From Rhodobacterales bacterium (GTDB lineage Bacteria; Pseudomonadota; Alphaproteobacteria; Rhizobiales; Stappiaceae): 64,000 bases of DNA. Positions 17,827 to 27,872 of this stretch are shown piece after piece; the stretch's first letter is position 1; every line of letters begins with the position of its first letter. The translations under genes and the position numbers were made by a program. The notes beneath the pieces are model-generated. The model was not told the origin of the DNA. It ran no database searches and worked only from the letters and a program-made list of their open reading frames with translations. The DNA lies in contig VIRH01000085.1 in the NCBI GenBank assembly GCA_008107755.1, forward strand, positions 180,484 to 244,483, written 5' to 3'.

Positions 17827-18537
17827 ATGTCGGAGGAAACGACAGGATCTCCGCCTGCCCGCTCCGGCGACGACCACAAGGGTCATCGCCAGCGGCTCAG
17901 GGACAGGTTTCGCGGAAGCGGCGCGCAGAGCCTCGCCGACTACGAGCTCCTGGAATTCCTGCTGTTCTCCGCCCTGCCGCGTCAGGACACCAAACCGATC
18001 GCCAAGGCTCTGCTCAAGCGCTTCGGTTCGTTTTCCGCCGTTCTGGCTGCGCCGCGTGAAAGGCTGAAGGAAATCAAGGGCCTGTCCGACGTCAGCATCG
18101 ACACGCTGCATGGCATTCACGCCGCCGTCGCCCGCTACCACAGGTCCGATCTGGATGCGCGCCGCCTGCTCGACAGCTGGTCGAAGGTGCTGGACTACCT
18201 TCAGGCGGCAATGGCCCATGCGGACATCGAACAGTTCCGCATTCTCTTTCTCGACAAGAAGAACGGCCTGATTGCCGATGAAGTGCAGCAGACGGGGACC
18301 GTCGATCATACTCCGGTCTATCCCCGCGAGGTCATAAGACGGGCGCTGGAGCTGAACGCGACCGCGCTGATCCTCGTCCACAACCATCCCTCCGGCGACC
18401 CGACGCCGTCGCGCGCGGACATCGAGATGACACGCAAGATCGCCGAAACAGCGAAACCTCTCGGGATCCAGCTTCATGATCACGTCATTGTCGGCCTGCG
18501 CGAAAACGTGAGCTTCCGTGCGCTTCAGCTGATCTGA
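17827..18537 (+). CDS. radC: RadC family JAMM/MPN protein
   Basis: A 236-residue protein with an N-terminal helix-hairpin-helix-like part ([22 protein letters not shown] and IKGLSDVS) and a C-terminal JAB/MPN domain carrying the JAMM metalloprotease motif [14 protein letters not shown]. The name is historical; a direct DNA-repair role is doubtful in the family. Two bases separate it from map. Confidence 0.93.
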   Translation: MSEETTGSPPARSGDDHKGHRQRLRDRFRGSGAQSLADYELLEFLLFSALPRQDTKPIAKALLKRFGSFSAVLAAPRERLKEIKGLSDVSIDTLHGIHAAVARYHRSDLDARRLLDSWSKVLDYLQAAMAHADIEQFRILFLDKKNGLIADEVQQTGTVDHTPVYPREVIRRALELNATALILVHNHPSGDPTPSRADIEMTRKIAETAKPLGIQLHDHVIVGLRENVSFRALQLI

Positions 18538-18829
18538 GAAAACGCAAGCTTTCCGCTGGCCCGACGCCTCGACCAGCCCCTACGGAATTTAGGCGCTTTA
18601 CCCTTATTTTACTATGCACGCAGGGGTGTTCCTTAACCTCACCGGCCAATACTCCGCGTCAAGATCTGAAGACGATCGGTGATCGATCCGTATGCCACGG
18701 CGTCAGCTGCGGCCACGGACGAAGGGACGACGGGGAACGGGCCTTCCATCAGGAGCCATCCGCAAGGCGAACCGACCCCGCCCTTTCAAGAGACCCGTCA
18801 GAGAAGGATCAAAGACAACCGGGCTTTGC
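18538..18829. other. Intergenic region before the GGDEF-EAL gene
   Basis: About 290 bp with no gene of its own; an open frame from 18692 is only an upstream extension of the next gene and is rich in Arg/Pro with no domain. An AT-richer part around 18595-18625 (CTTTACCCTTATTTTACTAT) is the likeliest promoter position. Confidence 0.4.
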
Positions 18830-21103
18830 ATGGACGTTTCGATCAAAAAATCTGGCGGACAGATCGCCAACGCGATCATCATACCGATGATCGTCGTCGT
18901 GATCAGTGCCGTGATCGGCATCTTCGGGCTCCTCCATTGGTCCGCACGCCTGTCCGATGAAAACGCGCGGCAGTCGGAGCAGACGCTCATCGCGGGCGCC
19001 CTGCAGATCACCCAGAACTACATGGTCAAGCAGCAGACCGGCGTCGTCGTCTGGGACAAGGCCTTTCACATCGTGAACGAGGCATCGTCCGATCCGAGCT
19101 GGATCTACAGCAACATGACGCACTGGCTGTTCCAGACCTATGGCTTCACAAGGTCGATCCTCTTCGACAAAGATTACCAGGTCCAGCACGCCTATGCGCA
19201 GAACCACAGGTTCAAGTGGCTGACGCCGCAGGCGATCGATCAGCTGAAACCGGCAATCGCCAAGGTGCGCGCCCGCTACATCACATCCTTCAGCAAGACC
19301 CCGTCCGGTCTCTTCCGGTTCACGCCGAACGACATCGGCACGCGCAATTCCATCGCAGAGTCCGGGGTCATTCTGCTCGGCGCAGATCCCTATGTGTTCA
19401 GCGCCGCGGCCGTCATGCCGCAGATCCAGTCCATTTCCAACAAGCGCACGCCCCCGGCCGTTCTGGTGAGCATGGCGCCGCTGCGCGGCGAAAAACTGAA
19501 GAATATACTGGAGATGACCGGCCTCGACAGCTTTGTTCTGGCGCGGCAACAGATCGACCGCGAAGGCGTCGGCCAGTACCTGCTGCGCTCCCCGAGAGGA
19601 ACGGACGTCGGCCTGATCGCCTGGCATGCGAGCCAGCCCGGAAGCCAGATGATGAACCGCATCAACCCCTTCCTGGCGCTGGCTGCCCTCATGATCGCGG
19701 CCGTTGTCATTGCCGTCGTTGTGTTTACCCGTCAGATGACGCGGCGGCTCGCCAGAAGCGAGGCCCGTGCGGTCCACACTTCGCGGCACGATGCCCTGTC
19801 CGGCCTGCCAAACCGTTCGAGCTTCCACACGCTTCTGAAGGACGCCCTGGAAGAAGGGCTGACAGAGGGAACCGGAACCGCCGTCGTCTATATCGACCTC
19901 GACCATTTCAAGGACATCAACGATACTCTTGGCCATTCCGCAGGCGACAAGGTGATTACTGCCGTCGCCCAGCGTCTTCGCAGGGTCTTGCCGGCGAGTG
20001 GCATCGTCGCGCGTATCAGCGGTGACGAATTCGCCATGGTGCTGAAAGGATGCGAGAGCGATGAATGGCTGGATTACATCCTTGACCAGGTTCAGGACGA
20101 GATCGGCCGCCCGATCATGATCGGTAGCCGTGAGCTCTTCGCAAGCCTGTCGATGGGCGCGGCCATCGCTCCGCGGGATGGGGACGATCCGGACGAACTG
20201 CTGCGCAAGGCAGACATCGCCCTTTACGACGCAAAGGCCAACGGAAGAGGCCGGCGGTCGTTCTTCGAAGCCTCCATGGAGCTTCACGTCCAGTCGAAGG
20301 ACAAGCTCTCGCGCGAACTGCGCCTTGCCCTGCAGAATGACCAGCTTGACCTCGCCTTCCAGCCCCAGTCTGACAGCATGGTCAAGCGGATCGTTTCCGT
20401 GGAAGCGCTGGCTCGCTGGACCAAGGAAGACGGAACCGCCGTCTCGCCGTCGCTGTTCATCCCCGTGGCCGAGGAAACAGGTCTCATCAACGAGCTTGGC
20501 ATGTGGGTGCTCAACAAGGCTTGCGCGAAAGCCCATGAATGGCCGGGCATCACCGTGTCGGTCAACGTTTCGCCCAACCAGTTCAAGCATCCGCGTTTCG
20601 TGGAAAAGGTCATGGCGGTGCTGGCGGCCAACAGTCTGCCCCCGCACCGGCTGGAGATCGAGGTGACCGAAAGCGTATTCGCCGGCCGAAACGATTCCGT
20701 GCTGAAGGCTCTGCGCCGCCTCAAGAACCTCGGCGTGAAAGTTGCGCTGGACGATTTCGGCTCCGGCTATTCCAGCCTCAGCTACCTGCGCCGCTTCCCG
20801 TTCGATACCCTCAAGATCGACCGGGACTTCGTGTCCGACATGAACGGCAATGCGGAGGCCGAAGCCATTCTCGTGTCGATCATCCAGCTCGGCAAGGCCC
20901 TGGGCATGACCATCGTCGCGGAAGGCATCGAAACGGCGGACCAGGTCGATTTCCTGCAAAGTCACGGCTGCCACCGCCTGCAGGGCTATTACATCTCCAA
21001 GCCATTGTCGGAAGCCAGGCTGAAGACCTTCCTCCAGGACTTCGACCCGCCTTACCAGCAGGGCTTGAGCGTGACCTTCCCGGCGCGCTCCCGCGCGGTC
21101 TGA
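18830..21103 (+). CDS. Membrane GGDEF-EAL cyclic-di-GMP protein with CHASE4-like sensor
   Basis: About 757 residues. A first membrane helix (residues about 14-36) and a second (about 281-303) flank an extracytoplasmic domain with WDKAFHIVNE and HWLFQTYGFT, resembling CHASE4. The GGDEF domain (about 320-480) has the active-site loop SGDEF at 397-401, a one-residue change from GGDEF that is common in working enzymes. The EAL domain (about 500-745) keeps E525-A-L527, the DDFGSGYSS loop from 641 and VAEGIE, so phosphodiesterase activity is expected. ATG 18830 was chosen because the hydrophobic N-terminus begins there. It would tune motility or biofilm through cyclic-di-GMP; the giant adhesin in this window is a possible but untested target. 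Confidence 0.93.
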   Translation: MDVSIKKSGGQIANAIIIPMIVVVISAVIGIFGLLHWSARLSDENARQSEQTLIAGALQITQNYMVKQQTGVVVWDKAFHIVNEASSDPSWIYSNMTHWLFQTYGFTRSILFDKDYQVQHAYAQNHRFKWLTPQAIDQLKPAIAKVRARYITSFSKTPSGLFRFTPNDIGTRNSIAESGVILLGADPYVFSAAAVMPQIQSISNKRTPPAVLVSMAPLRGEKLKNILEMTGLDSFVLARQQIDREGVGQYLLRSPRGTDVGLIAWHASQPGSQMMNRINPFLALAALMIAAVVIAVVVFTRQMTRRLARSEARAVHTSRHDALSGLPNRSSFHTLLKDALEEGLTEGTGTAVVYIDLDHFKDINDTLGHSAGDKVITAVAQRLRRVLPASGIVARISGDEFAMVLKGCESDEWLDYILDQVQDEIGRPIMIGSRELFASLSMGAAIAPRDGDDPDELLRKADIALYDAKANGRGRRSFFEASMELHVQSKDKLSRELRLALQNDQLDLAFQPQSDSMVKRIVSVEALARWTKEDGTAVSPSLFIPVAEETGLINELGMWVLNKACAKAHEWPGITVSVNVSPNQFKHPRFVEKVMAVLAANSLPPHRLEIEVTESVFAGRNDSVLKALRRLKNLGVKVALDDFGSGYSSLSYLRRFPFDTLKIDRDFVSDMNGNAEAEAILVSIIQLGKALGMTIVAEGIETADQVDFLQSHGCHRLQGYYISKPLSEARLKTFLQDFDPPYQQGLSVTFPARSRAV

Positions 21104-21124
21104 TCGGCTCTAGCCACAAGCGGC

Positions 21125-22099
21125 TTAAGGGCCCCTCGAGGGCTCCCGCTCATCCGCGAGGCGTCTCTTCATCCGGGCGCTGAATTCTGCGAAGCTGACA
21201 AACGGTCTTCTGCCCGCGCCTTCAAGCAAGCCCCTGCCCGCGTCGGTTTCGGCCAGTCCAAGTCCGTGGCTGCCGAATTGCGTTGACACCATGTCCCGGA
21301 ACCATGCTGCTTGCTGTTCCAGTCGGCGGCGCTCCAGCGTTCCGCCGTCCTCAAGATGCCGCAAGTGGCGCTCGGCGGCGCCAACCAGCTCGGCAACACC
21401 CACACCGGATTGGGAAGAGACCTCTTTTACCGGCACCGACCAGTCGCGATCCTGTCCCGGGCTCAGGGACAGTGCACCGGTCACGTCGGACACGGCCCGG
21501 CGCGCCAGAACACCCATGTCCGCCTTGGTGACGGCCACGATATCCGGCAGCTCCATGATACCGGCTTTCATGAATTGAAGACTGTCTCCCGATCCCGGCT
21601 GAATGCAAAGGACCACCGTGTCGACGGCCTGCCTGAGATCGCCTTCCGACTGGCCGATACCGACGGTCTCCACGATGACCACGTCGGCGACGGCCCGCAT
21701 GACGGCAATTGCCGCGACCGCATGGTCGGACAGACCTCCAAGCCTGTCCCGTGCCGCCATGGACCGAACATAGACCTCCGCATCATCCGGATCTGTCTTG
21801 AGCCGTGTCCTGTCGCCAAGAAGCGCCCCGCCGGTGACCGATGAGGACGGATCGATCGCAAGGACGCACACCTTCCGCCCGGTTTCCCGCCAGGCTCTTA
21901 TAAACGCATCCGTGAGGCTCGATTTTCCGACGCCGGGTGGCCCTGTCAGGCCAAGGACATGTGCCGTCGGCTGCGCTGAAATCTCATCGAGAAACGCAGC
22001 CGTCGCCGCATCCTGCGTGTGGGTCTCTAGCTGCGTCAGAACCCGCGCCAGCAGGCGCTTGCCTCCCGTGCGCAAGGTTTCCGGCGACGGATAGTCCAT
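21125..22099 (-). CDS. meaB: MeaB/ArgK G3E GTPase, methylmalonyl-CoA mutase chaperone
   Basis: A 324-residue P-loop GTPase. Walker A GPPGVGKSS is near residues 53-61; IDPSSSVTGGALLGDRTRL and VETVGIGQSE are the family switch regions; VTKAD provides guanine specificity. MeaB-type proteins load and protect adenosylcobalamin in methylmalonyl-CoA mutase. No mutase gene is in the window. It lies six bases downstream of ppdK on the same strand, so the two are probably co-transcribed. Confidence 0.93.
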   Translation of the reverse strand: MDYPSPETLRTGGKRLLARVLTQLETHTQDAATAAFLDEISAQPTAHVLGLTGPPGVGKSSLTDAFIRAWRETGRKVCVLAIDPSSSVTGGALLGDRTRLKTDPDDAEVYVRSMAARDRLGGLSDHAVAAIAVMRAVADVVIVETVGIGQSEGDLRQAVDTVVLCIQPGSGDSLQFMKAGIMELPDIVAVTKADMGVLARRAVSDVTGALSLSPGQDRDWSVPVKEVSSQSGVGVAELVGAAERHLRHLEDGGTLERRRLEQQAAWFRDMVSTQFGSHGLGLAETDAGRGLLEGAGRRPFVSFAEFSARMKRRLADEREPSRGP

Positions 22100-22105
22100 A
22101 ACGGC

Positions 22106-24775
22106 TCAGTTCGCCTTGTTCCTGAGCGCCGATTGCGCCGCGGCAAGCCGCGCGATCGGTACCCGGAAGGGAGAACACGACACGTAGTCGAGCCCCACGG
22201 TTTCGCAAAAGCCGATGGACGCCGGATCGCCGCCATGTTCACCGCAGATACCCATCTTGATGTCGGGACGGGTCGAGCGACCGCGTTCGGCGGCTATGCT
22301 GATCAGTTCGCCAACGCCCTCCTGGTCCAGCGAGACGAACGGATCCTGCTCCAGAATCCCGCGGCTCTGGTAGGTACCGAGGAAGGACGCCGCATCGTCG
22401 CGCGAAATGCCGAACGTCGTCTGGGTGAGGTCGTTTGTACCGAAGGAGAAGAACTCCGCCGACTGGGCGATTTCCGCCGCCCGCAGGGCCGCACGGGGCA
22501 ATTCCACCATCGTCCCGACCTGATACGCGATTTCGCTGCCGGTTTCTTCGGTCACTGCCTTTGCCATCGCCTCGATGCGCTGGCGAACCAGATCGAGTTC
22601 GGCCTTGATGCCGACCAGCGGGACCATGATCTCCGGCACCACGGGTGCACCGGTCGTCTTCGCCGCGGCCACGGCAGCTTCAAAGATCGCCCTTGCCTGC
22701 ATCTCTGCGATTTCCGGATAGGACACCAGCAGTCGGCAGCCCCGGTGCCCGAGCATCGGGTTGAATTCGTCAAGCTCGAGCGCACGGTCCCGCAAGAGCT
22801 CCGGCTCTGCTCCCATCGCGGCAGCCACTTCCGCCAGTTCCTCATCGGATTTCGGCAGGAATTCGTGCAGCGGCGGGTCAAGCAGGCGGATCGTCACCGG
22901 CAGGCCATGCATGATCTCGAACAGGTCGGTGAAATCCTGGCGCTGCATCGGCAGCAGCTTGGCGAGCGCCGTCCGGCGGCCCTCCTCCTTGTCGGCCAGG
23001 ATCATTTCACGCACGGCAATGATCCGCTCGCCCTCGAAGAACATGTGTTCAGTCCGGCACAGACCGATGCCTTCCGCGCCGAATTCACGGGCGACCTTGG
23101 CATCATGCGGCGTTTCGGCGTTGGTGCGCACGCGCATCCGGCGCACCTTGTCGGCCCAGCCCATCAGCGTTCCGAAGTCACCGGAAAGGGTTGGCTGCAG
23201 CATTTCCACCTGCCCGGACAGAACCTGTCCGGTCGCGCCGTCGATGGTGATCGTGTCGCCCAGCTTCAGTTGCCGGCCGGCAACGTTGATGACGCCATTG
23301 CGATAGTCGATGCGCAGCGTCCCGGCGCCGGCAACGCATGGCTTCCCCATGCCTCTGGCGACCACGGCGGCATGGCTTGTCATACCGCCGCGGCTGGTCA
23401 GAATGCCTTCGGCCGCATGCATGCCGTGAATGTCTTCCGGGCTTGTTTCAACGCGCACCAGAATGACCTTCCGCCCGGCTGCCCTGGCTTCTTCAGCCGC
23501 ATCGGAGGTAAAGACAATTTGCCCTGAGGCGGCACCCGGAGAAGCGGGCAGACCGGTGGTGACGATATCGCGCTTCGCCGAAGGGTCGATCGTCGGGTGG
23601 AGAAGTTGATCAAGCGCCCCCGGCTCGACCCTCCCGATCGCCTCCTCTTCGGACAACAGGCCTTCGCTGACCATATCGACCGCGATCTTGAGCGCAGCCT
23701 TGGCCGTGCGCTTTCCATTACGGGTCTGAAGCATCCACAGCTTGCCATCCTCGATGGTGAATTCGAGGTCCTGCATGTCGGTGTAGTGCGCTTCGAGCCG
23801 GTCGCAGTATGACTGGAATTCCGCAAAGGCGTCCGGCATCAGGGCTTCCAGTGACGGACTTGAAGACTCGGCCGCCTGTCGGGCCTTTTCGGTGATGTTC
23901 TGGGGCGTGCGAATGCCGGCGACGACATCCTCCCCCTGTGCATTGACCAGAAACTCGCCGTACAGCGCCTTTTCGCCTGTCGACGGGTTCCGCGTAAAGG
24001 CAACGCCGGTTGCGGAGTTCTCGCCCATGTTGCCGAAGACCATGGCCTGTACGTTCACCGCCGTGCCCCAGGACGCCGGCAGGTCGTGCAGACGCCGATA
24101 GGTGACAGCACGCGGCACCATCCACGAACTGAACACTGCACCGATGGCGCCCCAGAGCTGTTCCTGCGGGTCCTGCGGAAACGGCTTTTCCAGCTCCTCT
24201 TCCACGCGGGCCTTGAACTTCGTGATGATGCCGAGCCAGGCATCGGCGTCGATTTCCGTGTCCAGCGTCAGCTCGTTCCGGCTCTTGTAGTCTTCCAGGA
24301 TTTCCTCGAACTCGTTGTGGTCGAGCCCCAGAACCACGTCGGAATACATCTGGATGAAGCGGCGGTAGCTGTCATAGGCGAACCTGCGGTCGCCGGCCTC
24401 TCGCGCCAGCGCCTCGACGGTCTGATCGTTCAGGCCAAGGTTCAGGACCGTATCCATCATGCCGGGCATGGAGACGCGCGCGCCCGATCGGACAGAGACA
24501 AGAAGCGGCCGATCCGGATCACCGAAGCGTCGCTTGGTCACCTCGCCGACCTTTGCCAGCGCCTCGCTCACCTCTGCGGCAAGCGTGTCCGGGTAGCTCT
24601 TGCCGTTGTCGTAGTACCAGGTGCAGACTTCGGTGGTGATGGTAAAGCCGGGCGGCACGGGAAGACCAAGGCTGCTCATCTCTGCAAGGTTTGCACCCTT
24701 CCCGCCCAGCAGGTTGCGCATGGATGCGGTGCCTTCCGCGGCCCCGTTGCCGAAACTGTAGACCCACTTGGCCAT
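22106..24775 (-). CDS. ppdK: Pyruvate, phosphate dikinase
   Basis: An 889-residue enzyme interconverting pyruvate + ATP + Pi and phosphoenolpyruvate + AMP + PPi. The N-terminal ATP-grasp domain has VRSGARVSMPGMMDTVLNLG; the central swivelling domain carries the phospho-His motif GGMTSHAAVVARGMGKPCV; the C-terminal TIM barrel has FGTNDLTQTTFG and the catalytic Cys in CGEHGGDP. Length is normal for the family. AGGAGAG upstream fixes ATG 24775. Divergent from the TPR gene. Confidence 0.97.
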   Translation of the reverse strand: MAKWVYSFGNGAAEGTASMRNLLGGKGANLAEMSSLGLPVPPGFTITTEVCTWYYDNGKSYPDTLAAEVSEALAKVGEVTKRRFGDPDRPLLVSVRSGARVSMPGMMDTVLNLGLNDQTVEALAREAGDRRFAYDSYRRFIQMYSDVVLGLDHNEFEEILEDYKSRNELTLDTEIDADAWLGIITKFKARVEEELEKPFPQDPQEQLWGAIGAVFSSWMVPRAVTYRRLHDLPASWGTAVNVQAMVFGNMGENSATGVAFTRNPSTGEKALYGEFLVNAQGEDVVAGIRTPQNITEKARQAAESSSPSLEALMPDAFAEFQSYCDRLEAHYTDMQDLEFTIEDGKLWMLQTRNGKRTAKAALKIAVDMVSEGLLSEEEAIGRVEPGALDQLLHPTIDPSAKRDIVTTGLPASPGAASGQIVFTSDAAEEARAAGRKVILVRVETSPEDIHGMHAAEGILTSRGGMTSHAAVVARGMGKPCVAGAGTLRIDYRNGVINVAGRQLKLGDTITIDGATGQVLSGQVEMLQPTLSGDFGTLMGWADKVRRMRVRTNAETPHDAKVAREFGAEGIGLCRTEHMFFEGERIIAVREMILADKEEGRRTALAKLLPMQRQDFTDLFEIMHGLPVTIRLLDPPLHEFLPKSDEELAEVAAAMGAEPELLRDRALELDEFNPMLGHRGCRLLVSYPEIAEMQARAIFEAAVAAAKTTGAPVVPEIMVPLVGIKAELDLVRQRIEAMAKAVTEETGSEIAYQVGTMVELPRAALRAAEIAQSAEFFSFGTNDLTQTTFGISRDDAASFLGTYQSRGILEQDPFVSLDQEGVGELISIAAERGRSTRPDIKMGICGEHGGDPASIGFCETVGLDYVSCSPFRVPIARLAAAQSALRNKAN

Positions 24776-25150
24776 CGTCGCTCTCCTAGATCAACGGACT
24801 TCCATCGAGATCAATTGAAAGCCCCACAGTCGATCGCTGTTAAAGTCTTCACGCATCCCGTACCCGCAGTGATGAGAACCGGATGCTCCGATCGTGCCGA
24901 CGGCGATCCGCGCCGTTATTCTTTTGCAGTGCACATTCCTGCTACGACAGATAACGGTCTTCAAGCCCTTTTTGCCATATTGCCACGTCGCTGCGACTTA
25001 AGTCTGGGACTTTCTGACGCTCGGCAAAATCAAATGGATTTAATGCGTCAGAAAGTTATCACCAGCGCCTTGCCGCTCAGCCTTAAAGACGCCATTGTCA
25101 AGGACAATAAGCATGAAACCGAATTGCCAAGCGAAGAAGAAGTGCGACGT
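24776..25150. promoter_or_regulatory. Divergent ppdK/TPR intergenic region with a long inverted repeat
   Basis: About 375 bp without a gene. It must hold the promoters of ppdK and of the TPR gene. A perfect 12-bp inverted repeat, ACTTTCTGACGC at 25009-25020 and GCGTCAGAAAGT at 25045-25056, is separated by a 24-base AT-rich spacer about 95 bp before the TPR start. It could be a paired operator or a stem-loop in the leader. Confidence 0.55.
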
Positions 25151-26938
25151 ATGATGACAAACGTGACCCGCGCCATTGCGAAAACGGACCGCAGGCCCGT
25201 CAGGACCAGGCTGCTGGCACTTGTCAGCGCCCTCGCGCTTTTTCCGGCTGTCGCTTATGCGGAAACGGACGCGAATTCAGAGGTTTACGGAACACCTTCC
25301 GATCTTCCCTTCACGCTTTCCGGCAGCTATCTGTCCGGCCGCCTCGCGGGGTTCGAAAAAGATTACGGCCACGCGGCAGCCTTTTATGAGGAAACGCTGT
25401 CCGCGGATCCTGACAATACCATGCTCCTGGAGCGCACCTTCCTTTTGAAGCTTGCCAACGGCAATGTGGAAGAAGCGGTAGAGTATGCGGGCGAACTAGA
25501 CAGCGCCGATCAGCGCAATTTCCTCGCCCAGCTTGCGCTTGGCGCCAAGGACATCAAGGAAGGCAATTACGAGAAAGCCGACGAGGAACTGGAAAAGGGG
25601 CGCAACGGCCCACTCGCCCAGCTTTCCATCGGCATCTCCCGCGCCTGGGCGCTCTACGGCAGCGGCGAGATCGATGAAGCCGTCGCGATGATCGACGGCC
25701 TGTCCGGCCCGGACTGGTTCGAGGTCTTCAAGGCGACGCACAAGGCGCATATTCTTTTCGCCGCCGGCCGCAATCAGGACGCGCTGGAAGCGATTGAAGG
25801 CGCCTACGAGGTCGATCAGGGCGCCATTCGCGTTGTCGGCGCCTATGCCCGTATCCTTGCGGCCAACGGCCGCCAGAAGGAAGCGCTCGACGCCCTCGCA
25901 CAGTACGACATTCAATTTCGCGGTCACCCCAAACTCGACCAGACCCGTGAAGTGATCGCGAGCGGTCAGGTCATTCCGCCGATGGTCACCGACCCCGCGG
26001 CCGGCATGTCGGAAATTCTCTACGGTCTCGGTGCCGTCATCGGCCGCGACGGCGGCGAGGAACTGTCGACCTCCTACCTGCAGCTTGCGCTCTATCTCGA
26101 CCCGAAGGCCGAATTCGCGGCCATAGCGCTCGGCAGTGTGTTCGAGCGCATGGAACAGCCGGATCGAGCGATCGACGCCCTGCTCAAGGTGCCCGACGAC
26201 AGCGTCCTGAAGCGCGAAGCGGAAATTCAGGTCGGCATGAACTACAACGCGCTGGAACAGCTCGACCAGGCACGCGACCATCTTTCGGCACTCATCGAGG
26301 ACGATCCGTCCGATCTCGAGGCGGTGGTCGCGCTCGGAAACATTCTGCGTTCGCACGAACTCTACGAGGATGCCGATGTCGTCTACACAAAGGGCATCGA
26401 CACAATCCAGGAATTCGAGCAGCAACACTGGCTCCTTCTCTACTTCCGCGGCATCGCGCGCGAGCGTCTGGGCCACTGGGAGCAGGCAGAAGCGGATTTC
26501 CGTCAGGCGCTGGAGCTGAACGAAAACCAGCCTCTCGTCCTGAACTATCTCGGCTACTCGCTGGTCGACCAGGGTCTGAAACTTGATGAAGCCCTGCAGA
26601 TGATCAAGAACGCGGTCGAGTTGCGGCCAACGGATGGCTACATCGTCGACAGCCTCGGCTGGGTCTATTATCGCCTTGGACGCTATGAAGAGGCGGTCAA
26701 GGAACTGGAGCGCGCGATCGAGCTTCGCCCGGCAGACCCGGTGATCAACGATCACCTTGGCGATGCCTACTGGATGGTGGGCCGCCGCAACGAGGCGCGC
26801 TTCCAGTGGAACCATGCCCGCGACCTCGGTCCGGATGAAGACAAACTGCCCAAGATCCTCGAAAAAATTGCGAACGGCATGCCGGACGAACCGGCAACGG
26901 ACGCAGCGAAGGCCGAGTCCGACAAGAACGGTGGCTGA
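25151..26938 (+). CDS. Periplasmic tetratricopeptide-repeat protein
   Basis: A 595-residue protein. Residues 1-37 form a signal peptide (basic start, hydrophobic LLALVSALALF, cleavage after AYA). The rest is a superhelix of TPR units, clearest in the C-terminal half: LLYFRGIARERLGHWEQAEADF, YLGYSLVDQGLKLDEALQM and YYRLGRYEEAVKELERAIEL. TPRs mediate protein contacts, so an envelope assembly or scaffold role is likely, but nothing more specific is visible. ATG 25151 (followed by a second ATG) was chosen for the signal peptide; the frame stays open further upstream without homology. ispE starts 13 bp after its stop. Confidence 0.88.
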   Translation: MMTNVTRAIAKTDRRPVRTRLLALVSALALFPAVAYAETDANSEVYGTPSDLPFTLSGSYLSGRLAGFEKDYGHAAAFYEETLSADPDNTMLLERTFLLKLANGNVEEAVEYAGELDSADQRNFLAQLALGAKDIKEGNYEKADEELEKGRNGPLAQLSIGISRAWALYGSGEIDEAVAMIDGLSGPDWFEVFKATHKAHILFAAGRNQDALEAIEGAYEVDQGAIRVVGAYARILAANGRQKEALDALAQYDIQFRGHPKLDQTREVIASGQVIPPMVTDPAAGMSEILYGLGAVIGRDGGEELSTSYLQLALYLDPKAEFAAIALGSVFERMEQPDRAIDALLKVPDDSVLKREAEIQVGMNYNALEQLDQARDHLSALIEDDPSDLEAVVALGNILRSHELYEDADVVYTKGIDTIQEFEQQHWLLLYFRGIARERLGHWEQAEADFRQALELNENQPLVLNYLGYSLVDQGLKLDEALQMIKNAVELRPTDGYIVDSLGWVYYRLGRYEEAVKELERAIELRPADPVINDHLGDAYWMVGRRNEARFQWNHARDLGPDEDKLPKILEKIANGMPDEPATDAAKAESDKNGG

Positions 26939-26951
26939 TACAGGAACTGCG

Positions 26952-27833
26952 ATGGTATCCGGATCCGCGCCGGCATCCCGGGCAGAACTTGCCCGGGCCA
27001 AGGTCAATCTCGCCCTGCATATCACCGGCCAGCGCTCCGACGGGTACCACCTGCTGGCCTCGCTGGTGGTCTTTCCCCAGATCGGCGACCGTGTCGCCCT
27101 GCAGCCGGACGAAGCCTTCAAGCTCGTGCTGGATGGCCCGTTTGCAAGAGATCTTGAAGGTCCGTCTAACGACAACCTCATCGTGAAGGCCGTCAAGGCC
27201 TTTGCGGAAGCCGCCTCGATCGAGATTCCGGACGTTGCCCTGACGCTGACCAAACGGCTTCCCGTCTCCTCCGGTATTGGCGGAGGATCGACCGATGCAG
27301 CCACGGCACTGCGCCTTCTTGAGGACTTCACCGAGGTTTATCTGCCCGATGACGAACTGCACGCCCTTGCCCTGAAGCTTGGCGCGGATGTTCCGGTGTG
27401 CCTTTATTCGGATCCCCAGATCATGCGCGGCATCGGCGACGAACTGGAACCTGCGCCGGCGATGCCGGCCTGCGCCATGCTGCTGGTCAATCCGAAGGTC
27501 GGGGTTTCGACGCCGGACGTGTTCAAGGCGCTCGCCGGCAAGACCAACGAAGCCCTGCCCGCTACGCCCGAAGCCTTCGACAGTCTGGCCGACCTCACGG
27601 CCTACCTGGAGAGCTGCCGGAACGACATGCAGGCGGCTGCGATTGGCCTGTGTCCGGAGATCGGCGACGTGCTTGCGGCGCTCCAGAGCGACGAGCGGAT
27701 CGTGCTGACCCGCATGTCAGGCTCCGGCGCGACCTGTTTTGGCCTGTGCGAAAAATCCGCGGCGATGGACATCGAGCGCGACCTGCGGAAGGCACATCCT
27801 GAATGGTGGATTGCGTCAGGCCCGTTGGGCTGA
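26952..27833 (+). CDS. ispE: 4-diphosphocytidyl-2-C-methyl-D-erythritol kinase
   Basis: A 293-residue GHMP-family kinase of the MEP isoprenoid pathway. It shows ARAKVNLALHITGQRSDGYH at the N-terminus, the ATP loop PVSSGIGGGSTDAATALRLL in the middle and a C-terminal MSGSGATCFGL motif. AGGA stands about ten bases before ATG 26952. It follows the TPR gene and is convergent with a polyprenyl diphosphate synthase, which uses the products of this pathway. Confidence 0.95.
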   Translation: MVSGSAPASRAELARAKVNLALHITGQRSDGYHLLASLVVFPQIGDRVALQPDEAFKLVLDGPFARDLEGPSNDNLIVKAVKAFAEAASIEIPDVALTLTKRLPVSSGIGGGSTDAATALRLLEDFTEVYLPDDELHALALKLGADVPVCLYSDPQIMRGIGDELEPAPAMPACAMLLVNPKVGVSTPDVFKALAGKTNEALPATPEAFDSLADLTAYLESCRNDMQAAAIGLCPEIGDVLAALQSDERIVLTRMSGSGATCFGLCEKSAAMDIERDLRKAHPEWWIASGPLG

Positions 27834-27872
27834 CGCCCCCCCCGCAGGATATTCCCGGCTCGATAGCCGGTA

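Noticed and set aside
16991..18537. RadC as a mobile-element or anti-phage gene
   Set aside because: It is tied to map in a housekeeping arrangement and no mobile-element genes are near.
18809..20974. 721-codon minus frame opposite the GGDEF-EAL gene
   Set aside because: Shadow of a GC-rich gene; the plus strand has intact GGDEF and EAL motifs.
24086..25150. Upstream extension of the TPR frame across ppdK
   Set aside because: It runs antisense through ppdK and adds no recognisable sequence; the signal peptide places the start at 25151.
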